Shown piece after piece: positions 1 through 6,193 of a stretch of DNA of 33,536 nt; within the stretch, counting starts at the first letter, position 1; every line of letters starts with the position of its first letter. Location of the stretch: contig OMVA01000105.1 in assembly GCA_900314445.1 (NCBI GenBank), positions 1 through 33,536 on the forward strand, given 5' to 3'. The notes beneath the pieces were generated by a model. It was not told where the DNA came from and made no database searches. It saw nothing but the letters and a program-made list of their open reading frames with translations. The stretch is from an uncultured Lachnospiraceae bacterium. GTDB lineage: Bacteria; Bacillota; Clostridia; Lachnospirales; Lachnospiraceae. The position numbers and the translations under genes were made by a program.

Positions 1-46
1 TTGGCTAATGAATGTTATAAGTAGATCACGGAGGGGGAGTTAATCT

Positions 47-145
47 ATGAAGAAAGTAAAGGGAATATGTGCGTATTCGCTTATTCTTTTCTTACTGCTT
101 TCAGGATGTGGGGAAAACAATCAGGCGGTAACTCTAGCACTTTAA
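47..145 (+). pseudogene. Tiny lipoprotein ORF, probable gene remnant (32 aa)
   Basis: A 32-codon ORF begins at ATG 47 behind a GGAGGGGGAG ribosome site (30-39). The product has a basic start (MKKVKG), a hydrophobic stretch and a lipobox-like LLLSGCG with Cys at residue 21, followed by only eleven residues before TAA. This is the front end of a typical Firmicutes lipoprotein with nothing behind it. Either a premature stop has truncated a former solute-binding or cell-wall lipoprotein, or this is a genuinely tiny lipopeptide. No continuing homologous frame is obvious in the next 200 bases. The signal-peptide reading is firm and the function is unknown. Confidence 0.4.
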
Positions 146-240
146 AGCAGATTTCACGAGCATTGCAGGAAATGTGTCACAAAATACAAAAAATAACGAG
201 AATTGTCAAAAAAATTGTGTATTTTTCGTGATGTTTTATG

Positions 241-269
241 TGGAAAGATTTGATTGTCTAATATATAAT
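241..269 (+). promoter_or_regulatory. Possible guaB promoter
   Basis: TATAAT lies at 264-269 with a weak -35 candidate TGGAAA (241-246) and a 17-base spacer. It is the best promoter match in the A/T-rich gap before guaB and predicts a leader of about 95 nt. The -35 match is poor. Confidence 0.4.
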
Positions 270-291
270 GTCGTAATATATCGGAAAATTT

Positions 292-338
292 CACGAGGTT
301 CTATGCACAGCTCATTTGCAGGGATTGGAGGCCTCGTG
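292..338 (+). promoter_or_regulatory. Leader hairpin with CATTTGC motif upstream of guaB
   Basis: CACGAGG (292-298) can pair with CCTCGTG (332-338). The enclosed loop carries GCACAGCTCATTTGCAGGG, a copy of the dispersed motif described in the findings. No U-run follows, so it is not a terminator, and it matches no riboswitch class I recognise. The guaB start codon lies 34 nt downstream. Confidence 0.4.
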
Positions 339-371
339 GTCAACAATAATACTTATTTTTAGGAGGAAATC

Positions 372-1880
372 ATGGCAACATATATTAATGAACCGGCACA
401 TACTTTTAATGAATATTTACTTATTCCTGGTTACACATCAGCGGACTGTGTTCCTGATAAAGTATCTTTAAAGACACCTTTAGTTAAATATAAGAAGGGC
501 GAAGAGTCGGAAATTACCATGACAATCCCTATGGTATCTGCAATTATGCAGGCAGTATCTGGTGCAAAGCTTGCTCAGGCACTTGCGCAGCAGGGTGGTG
601 TTTCATTCATCTATGGTTCACAGTCAATCGAAGCTGAAGCTGCTATGGTAGCTGCTGTAAAGCGCGCTAAGGCCGGTTTCGTACCATCTGATTCAAACGT
701 AAAGCCAGACGACACACTTGCAGATGTACTTGCACTGAAAGAAAAGAATGGCCATTCAACAACAGCTGTTACGGATGATGGCACTCCTCATGGAAAGCTT
801 CTTGGTATTGTTTCATCACGTGACTACCGTGTATCACGTATGGACAAGTCAGAGAAGGTTGAAACTTTCATGACTCCACTCAAGGACCTCATCGTAGCTA
901 AGGACGGTGTTACACTTTCTGAAGCAAATGATATTATCTGGGACAACAAGCTCAATTCCCTTCCAATCGTTGATGATGAAGGGAATATGTGCGCATTCGT
1001 ATTCCGTAAGGACTATGACACACATAAGGGAAATCCTGGTGAAATGCTTGACGCTGACAAGAGATATGTTGTTGGTGCTGGTATTAACACAAGAGACTAC
1101 GCAGAAAGAATTCCTGCACTTCTTGAAGCTGGTGCAGATGTACTTTGTATCGATTCATCTGAGGGTTACTCAGATTGGCAGAAGTTTACTCTTCAGTGGG
1201 TTCGCGAGAATTACGGAGATAAGGTAAAGGTTGGTGCTGGTAACGTCGTTGACGCGGAAGGCTTCCGTTTCCTTGCTGATTGTGGTGCTGACTTTATTAA
1301 GGTTGGTATCGGTGGCGGTTCTATCTGTATTACTCGTGAAACAAAGGGTATCGGACGTGGACAGGCTACAGCTCTGATTGAAGTGTGTGCTGAAAGAGAT
1401 AGATACTTCGAAGAGACAGGCGTTTACATCCCTGTATGTTCAGATGGTGGTATCGTTTATGATCACCACATTACACTTGCACTTGCTATGGGTGCTGACT
1501 TCGTAATGCTTGGACGTTACTTCGCAAGATTTGATGAGTCTCCAACAAACCGTGTAATGATCAACGGCAGCTATGTTAAGGAGTACTGGGGCGAAGGCTC
1601 AAACCGTGCTCGTAACTGGCAGAGATATGACCTTGGTGGTGGTTCTAAGCTTAAGTTCGAAGAAGGCGTTGATTCATATGTACCATACGCTGGACCACTT
1701 AAGGACAACGTTCAGAAGACACTTGCAAAGATTAAGTCTACAATGTGTAACTGTGGTGCCCTTTCTATTAAGGAACTTCAGGACAAGGCTAAGCTTACAC
1801 TTGTATCTTCAACATCAATCGTAGAAGGTGGCGCACATGACGTTATCCGTCGTAGCTCTTCTGCAAGCGATGAGAACTAA
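372..1880 (+). CDS. guaB: IMP dehydrogenase
   Basis: This enzyme oxidises IMP to XMP with NAD+, the committed step of guanine nucleotide synthesis in the cytoplasm. The 502-aa product has a TIM barrel interrupted by a CBS pair at about residues 105-215. The active-site loop [12 protein letters not shown] places the catalytic Cys at 319, the mobile flap NWQRYD contains R418 and Y419, and the C-terminal [10 protein letters not shown] segment is present. The start is fixed by TAGGAGGAAATC just upstream. From memory the sequence follows the 503-aa Tritrichomonas foetus enzyme almost throughout, including the same numbering for Cys319 and Arg418, and differs from the usual GPGSICTTR bacterial form. 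It appears monocistronic, ending at a strong terminator. Confidence 0.97.
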   Translation: MATYINEPAHTFNEYLLIPGYTSADCVPDKVSLKTPLVKYKKGEESEITMTIPMVSAIMQAVSGAKLAQALAQQGGVSFIYGSQSIEAEAAMVAAVKRAKAGFVPSDSNVKPDDTLADVLALKEKNGHSTTAVTDDGTPHGKLLGIVSSRDYRVSRMDKSEKVETFMTPLKDLIVAKDGVTLSEANDIIWDNKLNSLPIVDDEGNMCAFVFRKDYDTHKGNPGEMLDADKRYVVGAGINTRDYAERIPALLEAGADVLCIDSSEGYSDWQKFTLQWVRENYGDKVKVGAGNVVDAEGFRFLADCGADFIKVGIGGGSICITRETKGIGRGQATALIEVCAERDRYFEETGVYIPVCSDGGIVYDHHITLALAMGADFVMLGRYFARFDESPTNRVMINGSYVKEYWGEGSNRARNWQRYDLGGGSKLKFEEGVDSYVPYAGPLKDNVQKTLAKIKSTMCNCGALSIKELQDKAKLTLVSSTSIVEGGAHDVIRRSSSASDEN

Positions 1881-1963
1881 GGAAAGATAAGTAGCTGATT
1901 GAGGGATTGATTCTTAAAGATATATTTTGAGAATGAGAATCTAGAAAGAAAGCAAAAATATGA

Positions 1964-1998
1964 CCTGCATTGAGCACTCAATGCAGGCCTATTTTATT
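1964..1998 (+). terminator. Rho-independent terminator of guaB
   Basis: An 11-base arm CCTGCATTGAG and its perfect complement CTCAATGCAGG (1964-1987) form a tight hairpin followed by the T-rich CCTATTTTATT. Confidence 0.85.
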
Positions 1999-2040
1999 GC
2001 CTGGAAGCTAAATTCAGAAAAGATACAGTTGGAAATTTAA

Positions 2041-2087
2041 AACAAAATAATGAACTGCACCGCCTCCTATTCAGGAGACGATGCAGT
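2041..2087 (-). terminator. Terminator of the permease gene (minus strand)
   Basis: Read on the minus strand, ACTGCATCGTCTCC pairs with GGAGGCGGTGCAGT (2054-2087). TCATTATTTTGTTTT follows. It lies just past the permease stop codon. Confidence 0.75.
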
Positions 2088-2102
2088 GTATGAACGAACT
2101 TC

Positions 2103-3368
2103 TTACCATAAGAACCAAACAGCCAGATAACTGGCGAGAACAGCTGTCAGTGTGAAAGGTACGCCGATGCGCATGAAATCACGGAAGCGAACCTCGTAAC
2201 CTTCCTTGCGGAGCATACCCACGCCTGCAATGTTTGCGCTGGCACCAATTGGTGTGATGTTTCCGCCCAGAGTTGCACCAACCAGAAGTCCGAAGAAGAG
2301 CAGGTATGGTTCCTTGCCCATGGCAGTGGAAACGCCTGCAACTACAGGAAGCATTGTGGCAACATATGGGATGTTATCAATGAATGCTGAGAAGAGAACA
2401 GAGAACCATACGATAATTGTGTAAAGCAGGAACTCGTTCTTTCCACCAAATCCAGCGATTACTTTTGCTACATCGTCGATGATACCGATATGAGTGATGC
2501 CACCAATTACTACGAAGAGTGATGCAAGAAGCAGAATTGTATCGTAATCTGCATTCTTGAAACATTTGATTGCAGGTTCTTTGTCTTTTGTCTTAACAAA
2601 TTCAATTGCAATCAGGATCAGAGAACATACAACGCAAATCAGACCATTTGTAATGGCTGGCTTGTTCTCAATAAATGAAGCAATGATCAGAAGAATGATA
2701 TGAAGGAACATGAATACTGTTGGCCAGTAATCTTTCACTACAGCATATTCAGAAGCTTCAACAGGCTCCTTATCCTTGCGGAAAAGAATCATCATGATTG
2801 GAACAGTGAGGATAGCACTCAGTTCAACAACGAAGAACATACCAGGACGACCCTTCATCCAGAAGAAATCCATAAAGTCCATGTTGGCTGCACCAGCAAG
2901 CATGATGGAAGTTGTATCACCTACTAGAGTTGCAGCACCCTGCAGGTTAGATGAAACGGAAATACAGATGACCATGGCAACTGGTGAAATCTTCAACTTC
3001 TTACAAACCGCCAGGGCTACAGGAGCAACCATGAGAAGTGTGGCAACGTTGTCGATAAAAGCGGAAATGAATCCGGCAAAGAGGGACATGTAAATGGTTA
3101 CCCACATTACGTTCTTGGAATGATCCAGTAACCAGTCAGCGATATGTGCTGGCATCTTGGAATCAATGAAGTAATCCACCATCATAACCGTACCGAAGAT
3201 CATGAGAAGTACATTCCAGTCAATAACGGAGAACACGTTCCTTACAGGAAGAATTCCCAGAATGACATAGATGATTGCTGCACCCAGGGCGACAAATGAT
3301 CTGCGCTTGGGAATTAGAATCATGAGAATGTACATGACGACAAATAAACTTATTGCTGCGATTTTCAA
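2103..3368 (-). CDS. ArsB/NhaD (SLC13-like) family ion permease
   Basis: The product is a very hydrophobic protein of about 421 aa with roughly a dozen membrane segments. Two inverted halves each carry a family-typical re-entrant motif: SAFIDNVATLLMVAP in the first half, and SAFIDNIPYVATMLPV plus GGNITPIGASANIAG in the second. These are hallmarks of the ion transporter superfamily members ArsB, NhaD and CitM. The substrate cannot be read from sequence. The Mn2+-type riboswitch upstream suggests metal or cation efflux, but Na+/H+ or anion transport remain possible. Start choice: an ATG at 3383 has no ribosome site, whereas GGAGG at 3381-3377 sits 8 nt before TTG 3368, so TTG is preferred and the ATG reading would add five residues. 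The gene is monocistronic on the minus strand. Confidence 0.88.
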   Translation of the reverse strand: MKIAAISLFVVMYILMILIPKRRSFVALGAAIIYVILGILPVRNVFSVIDWNVLLMIFGTVMMVDYFIDSKMPAHIADWLLDHSKNVMWVTIYMSLFAGFISAFIDNVATLLMVAPVALAVCKKLKISPVAMVICISVSSNLQGAATLVGDTTSIMLAGAANMDFMDFFWMKGRPGMFFVVELSAILTVPIMMILFRKDKEPVEASEYAVVKDYWPTVFMFLHIILLIIASFIENKPAITNGLICVVCSLILIAIEFVKTKDKEPAIKCFKNADYDTILLLASLFVVIGGITHIGIIDDVAKVIAGFGGKNEFLLYTIIVWFSVLFSAFIDNIPYVATMLPVVAGVSTAMGKEPYLLFFGLLVGATLGGNITPIGASANIAGVGMLRKEGYEVRFRDFMRIGVPFTLTAVLASYLAVWFLW

Positions 3369-3395
3369 AACAATTTCCTCCATTCATTCAGGCAA

Positions 3396-3434
3396 AAAGA
3401 AAAGACCTCTACCACGACTAAAAAAGTCATGGTA
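3396..3434 (-). terminator. Riboswitch expression-platform terminator
   Basis: On the minus strand TACCATGACT pairs with AGTCGTGGTA (3434-3410), followed by a pyrimidine-rich run containing TCTTTTCTTTTT. The 5' arm (3434-3431) overlaps the 3' side of aptamer helix P1. Ligand-stabilised P1 should therefore block the terminator, giving an ON switch. Confidence 0.65.
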
Positions 3435-3542
3435 AAAGTCTTGTTTTAAACAATACGTTTAGTCGCATCCCGGGCTCGCGTAGCCGTTCTGGCGTGATGC
3501 AACAACACTAGAAATCTAGTGCAAAACTACTCCCTTTTACGC
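3431..3542 (-). promoter_or_regulatory. yybP-ykoY (Mn2+) riboswitch aptamer
   Basis: On the minus strand the leader begins GTAAAAGGGAGTAG and closes with ACAAGACTTTTAC. GTAAAAG and CTTTTAC form a 7-bp P1. The flanking GGGAGTAG and CAAGAC elements match the two conserved loops that build the Mn2+ site in the yybP-ykoY class. Inside lie a CACTAG/CTAGTG hairpin, a long helix GTTGCATC/GATGCGAC and a small TAAAC/GTTTA hairpin, which fit the class architecture. Known members respond to Mn2+. The assignment rests on memory of the consensus; a covariance-model scan with RF00080 would settle it. Confidence 0.75.
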
Positions 3543-3570
3543 TGAAAAAGTTTCTATATACGCAAGGTGG

Positions 3571-3600
3571 ATTATAACATAGTGATCTAAATTGTGTCAA
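3571..3600 (-). promoter_or_regulatory. Promoter for the riboswitch-permease transcript
   Basis: On the minus strand a perfect TTGACA (3600-3595) is followed by an 18-base spacer and a perfect TATAAT (3576-3571). Transcription should start near 3564, about 20 nt before the aptamer. Confidence 0.85.
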
Positions 3601-3621
3601 AGCAATCTTTAAAGTTCCTTG

Positions 3622-3665
3622 GCAAATGACTTGGCAAAAGAACTTTGGCAAATGAACTTTGCGCT
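3622..3665. repeat. Two direct copies of the GCAAATGA motif
   Basis: TTGGCAAATGA occurs at 3620-3630 and again at 3646-3656, the second continuing as ACTTTGCGC. AAAGTTC (3611-3617) and GAACTTT (3640-3646) flank the first copy as an inverted repeat. This block lies between the 3' end of the hydrolase gene and the permease promoter. It belongs to the dispersed motif family in the findings. Confidence 0.55.
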
Positions 3666-3668
3666 TCT

Positions 3669-4631
3669 CTAGTGAATGCGTCGCTCAATCCAACCATAGA
3701 TATATTTGAATACATCTGCCTTATCCACTTCGTTCAGAATTTCATGACGGTCATTTGGGAAAAGCTTCATGGTGAGGTCAAAAATACCTGCTTCCTTATA
3801 TGCTTTATGAACGCGTTTAACACCCTTGCCCAAATCACCTACAGGATCATCTTCACCGGAGATGAGGAGGATAGGAAGGCTCTTTGGAATCATGTTAATG
3901 TTTTGCTTTTCATGGTCGAAACAAACAGAAGACATAAGAGCATCGTATCCATTTAAAGTAAATACATAAGTGTTGCGAGGGTCTTTCATATATTTGCGAA
4001 CGCTCTTAACTTCACGGCTGAGCCAGCTCTTTGTAATGTCCTTGCCAGTGCAGTCGAACTTCTGATAAGGGGCAGAATAGGACATGTCACGAATCATAGT
4101 AGAACGGTAGTGCCAACCCTTGGCCTTTGCCATGGTGTGAACCAGAGCCATGCCAGGAATCGTTACAGAATTAGGCAGGTCGCCGGTACCCATAACAATG
4201 GCGCCTGCAAAGCGGTCTCCTTCATAAGCCAGATAACGGCGCAGAAGATAAGAGCCCATGCTGTGTCCCAAAATGAAATAAGGAACATTTGGGAACTTCT
4301 TATGCACACCCAAATAGAGGCGGTTCATATCGTGAATCATAAAATCAGCAGGAGAGTTTACGTCAGTGGCATCTGCGATGAATCCCCAATTCTCCACAGA
4401 AGTAACAGACTGACCGTGACCCAGATGGTCATTGCCCACCACAAGGAATCCCTGCTTTGTCAGGAACTTGGCGAAAGCGTCATAGCGCTCGATATACTCC
4501 AGCATTCCATGTACCAGCTGCACAATGGCACGAGGCTTCACGGTACTCACCGTCTCCCCCTCAGGCAACCACATCACAGCATGGATCATTGTCTTTCCAT
4601 CCGAAGATGGATAAGTAATATTTTTCTTCAT
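3669..4631 (-). CDS. Alpha/beta hydrolase, monoacylglycerol lipase/lysophospholipase-like
   Basis: This is a cytoplasmic serine hydrolase of the Hydrolase_4 (PldB, COG2267) type, predicted to cleave a lipid ester such as a monoglyceride or lysophospholipid. Numbering from the TTG-initiated reading (two residues longer), the oxyanion region is HGMLEY (43-48), the nucleophile is Ser126 in GHSMGS, the acid is Asp264 in GEDDPVG and the base is His298 in PNDRHE. The length is normal for the family. There is no signal peptide. Start choice: GGGAG lies 7 nt before ATG 4631 but only 1 nt from TTG 4637, so ATG is preferred. The exact substrate is unknown. Confidence 0.9.
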   Translation of the reverse strand: MKKNITYPSSDGKTMIHAVMWLPEGETVSTVKPRAIVQLVHGMLEYIERYDAFAKFLTKQGFLVVGNDHLGHGQSVTSVENWGFIADATDVNSPADFMIHDMNRLYLGVHKKFPNVPYFILGHSMGSYLLRRYLAYEGDRFAGAIVMGTGDLPNSVTIPGMALVHTMAKAKGWHYRSTMIRDMSYSAPYQKFDCTGKDITKSWLSREVKSVRKYMKDPRNTYVFTLNGYDALMSSVCFDHEKQNINMIPKSLPILLISGEDDPVGDLGKGVKRVHKAYKEAGIFDLTMKLFPNDRHEILNEVDKADVFKYIYGWIERRIH

Positions 4632-4675
4632 ATGCAATCTCCCATATCGTTCTTACAAAATTACTCCTAGACCAT

Positions 4676-4704
4676 ATTATATGGGCTAAAACTCACTTGT
4701 GCAA
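4676..4704 (-). promoter_or_regulatory. Promoter for the alpha/beta hydrolase gene
   Basis: On the minus strand TTGCAC (4704-4699), a 17-base spacer and TATAAT (4681-4676) precede the gene by about 45 nt. The -35 box sits inside a copy of the dispersed CATTTGC motif (4707-4701), so a factor recognising that motif could affect this promoter directly. Confidence 0.7.
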
Positions 4705-4878
4705 ATGAATTTGGCGGGGGATTTTGCCTGGGGAAACGGTATCCAAAAGCACAGTTCTTTTATCGTAAAAATCATGTATTTCAGGGAAACTCCAGGGCAA
4801 AGAAAAATTCAGCGTATTTAAGGACAAAATTGCGTGATTTTAGTTGGATAATTTGTGAACAAAATGTAAACAAATTTC

Positions 4879-4906
4879 TTGACAAGTGTCTGCTATACCG
4901 TATAAT
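4879..4906 (+). promoter_or_regulatory. Promoter for the riboswitch-controlled prepilin
   Basis: A perfect TTGACA (4879-4884), a 16-base spacer and a perfect TATAAT (4901-4906) give a start near 4913, about ten bases before the c-di-GMP aptamer. The preceding gap from 4705 holds no gene that I can support. Confidence 0.88.
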
Positions 4907-4923
4907 TAAATTAATTCCAAAAC

Positions 4924-4997
4924 TTAAAAAGGCAAAGCAGAAGCGATTCTGTGACGCAAAACTAGAGGGTCTTTCAGGGAAGACAGCCAGTTGCAAG
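4924..4997 (+). promoter_or_regulatory. Cyclic-di-GMP-I (GEMM-I) riboswitch
   Basis: The segment follows the GEMM-I pattern closely. It has GGCAAAGC, then a hairpin CAGAA-GCGA-TTCTG with a GNRA tetraloop (4938-4951), then the conserved GTGACGCAAA (4951-4960). A second hairpin GGGTCTT/AAGACAGCC acts as the tetraloop-receptor arm, and CAGTTGC closes P1 against GGCAA. It lies between a strong promoter and a terminator, upstream of a type IV prepilin, a context known for c-di-GMP riboswitches in Clostridia. ON or OFF polarity cannot be read with certainty. Confidence 0.92.
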
Positions 4998-5011
4998 CAT
5001 AGTGAAAGCGT

Positions 5012-5041
5012 AGCCACCTAAAGACAAATGGTGGTTTTTTC
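5012..5041 (+). terminator. Riboswitch-associated terminator
   Basis: AGCCACC (5012-5018) pairs with GGTGGTT (5030-5036), and TTTTTT (5035-5040) follows. It sits 15 nt after the GEMM-I aptamer and before the prepilin gene, so it is the likely expression platform. Confidence 0.85.
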
Positions 5042-5069
5042 ATTTTTAGGAAGAGTTTATAAATCGTTA

Positions 5070-5149
5070 ACTGCAAAATCCGAAGGCGGTTAGTGCTTGT
5101 GAGAGAGCGAAAGAATCAGAAGGTGAGAGAGCTGATTCATATTTGCAGT
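5070..5149 (+). other. Potential multi-helix structured leader RNA
   Basis: Between the riboswitch terminator and the prepilin start, ACTGCAAA (5070-5077) pairs with TTTGCAGT (5142-5149) and encloses GAATCAG/CTGATTC (5113-5119 with 5132-5138) and smaller possible stems. This looks like a closed multi-branch fold in the 5' UTR. I do not recognise the class. It could affect translation or stability of this mRNA. Confidence 0.4.
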
Positions 5150-5170
5150 GAAGCTGCATAAGAGGGAGTT

Positions 5171-5689
5171 ATGAAAAAACATGCTTGCAAAGGCTTTTCC
5201 CTGGTAGAACTTATTATTGTAATTGCGATTATGGCAATCCTTGCGGCAGCCATCGCACCTGCTTTAATTCGTTACATTGAAAAATCCAGAGAGGCTACAG
5301 ATCAGGACGCCTGCGATGAAATGTGGCGCGTCATTAACAATGAGCTGGTTGGGGATGATGAGGTCTTCTCCATGTCCACAAACGTAACCTTTAAGGTTAC
5401 AGTGGATAAGAATGGTACCACCTTTTCTTGTCCGGGTTCCGCTGCTGGCTCCGGCAATAACTATGCTGGCTATGATGGTGGACAGGCTGGTTTCAAGAGA
5501 CATGTTAAAGATGTTATGGAGGGTATGGGCATTAAACCAGATGCTTCCAATGCCTATCACAGCTCAGATTTAAAGGTAAAATGTAAAAAGGTACATGAGT
5601 CTGCAACACCTTCTGCGTCTGACCCTGTGGCTTATAGTATTGTGCTTACTCCGGATGGTGTGACTACCAAATACATTTACTTCAAGTAG
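5171..5689 (+). CDS. Type IV prepilin, minor or alternative pilin
   Basis: The 172-aa protein has a short basic leader MKKHACKG cut after Gly8. The class III signature FSLVEL follows, with Glu at mature position 5, and then the hydrophobic alpha-1 helix (LIIVIAIMAILAAAIAPALI). The rest is a soluble pilin head with no recognised domain. GAGGGAG precedes the ATG by 3 nt. It is the only gene directly under the c-di-GMP riboswitch, because a UUCG-capped terminator follows it. It could be a c-di-GMP-inducible alternative or priming pilin. PulG-like and PilA-like assignments cannot be separated from sequence. Confidence 0.92.
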   Translation: MKKHACKGFSLVELIIVIAIMAILAAAIAPALIRYIEKSREATDQDACDEMWRVINNELVGDDEVFSMSTNVTFKVTVDKNGTTFSCPGSAAGSGNNYAGYDGGQAGFKRHVKDVMEGMGIKPDASNAYHSSDLKVKCKKVHESATPSASDPVAYSIVLTPDGVTTKYIYFK

Positions 5690-5760
5690 AGAGATTGATT
5701 CTTATTGTTACTGTGCAGAAGAAAAACTGGATTATATCTATATGATTTAAGTGAGGAAGA

Positions 5761-5786
5761 GGCGACTTCGGTTGCCTTTTTCTTTG
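5761..5786 (+). terminator. Terminator after the first prepilin
   Basis: The stem GGCGAC-TTCG-GTTGCC, with the stable UUCG loop, runs into TTTTTCTTTG. It separates the riboswitch transcript from the main pilus operon. Confidence 0.85.
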
Positions 5787-5801
5787 TTTTTTACCAGGAT
5801 A

Positions 5802-5881
5802 AAAGTGGAATAAAAAAGATATAGATAGTGGAATGAAAATGATACAGATAGTGGAATGAAAATGATACAGATAGTGGAATG
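5802..5881 (+). repeat. 23-bp tandem repeat, about 3.5 units
   Basis: The unit ATAGTGGAATGAAAATGATACAG occurs identically at 5825-5847 and 5848-5870 (the reader can find it there; it begins ATAGTGGAATG). A diverged copy precedes it at 5802-5824 and an 11-base partial copy follows at 5871-5881. It lies about 220 bp before the main pilus promoter. No spacers intervene, so it is not CRISPR. No ORF crosses it convincingly. Confidence 0.85.
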
Positions 5882-6096
5882 TTAATTTTATGTTATGGAC
5901 AGAAATGTGATAAAATATGCACGGTTTTGACTTAATTCGGCTAGGAATCAGGAATGAATTTGCTTGAATTGCGCATAAATTACGCACAATTTGTGTAATA
6001 TTAACAAGTGGAATTGTGCTGAATGTTGATATTTTAGGACTTTTAAAGAAATGCCGACAACTTCTGCGCAGGAATGGTTAGTTTCGCGTAATGCAA
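5882..6096 (+). promoter_or_regulatory. A/T-rich upstream region of the main pilus operon with TTGTGC boxes
   Basis: This gap has no supportable gene. It contains an imperfect palindrome at 5969-5989 with half-sites TTGCGC and GCACAA, and TTGTGTAA at 5991-5998. The same boxes recur upstream of the major pilin (23652-23860), so they may be sites for a shared regulator. That is inference from two loci only. Confidence 0.4.
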
Positions 6097-6125
6097 TTGA
6101 AAAGATCCTATATTCCCCTTATAAT
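6097..6125 (+). promoter_or_regulatory. Promoter of the main pilus operon
   Basis: TTGAAA (6097-6102), a 17-base spacer and a perfect TATAAT (6120-6125) give a start near 6132 and a leader of about 60 nt. Confidence 0.82.
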
Positions 6126-6193
6126 TACAATGAATTAGTATAGGAGTATGCTAGGTGAACTATGAATTTCCGCAGCTTTTTGGGAGCGATGAT

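Noticed and set aside
174..362. 62-codon open frame before guaB
   Set aside because: No ribosome site, no recognisable protein features, and it crosses the promoter and the leader hairpin.
4110..4670. 186-codon + strand open frame opposite the alpha/beta hydrolase
   Set aside because: It is antisense to clear catalytic motifs and has no protein signature of its own.
5802..5881. Short tandem repeat as a possible CRISPR array
   Set aside because: Units abut directly with no spacers, and there are no cas genes.
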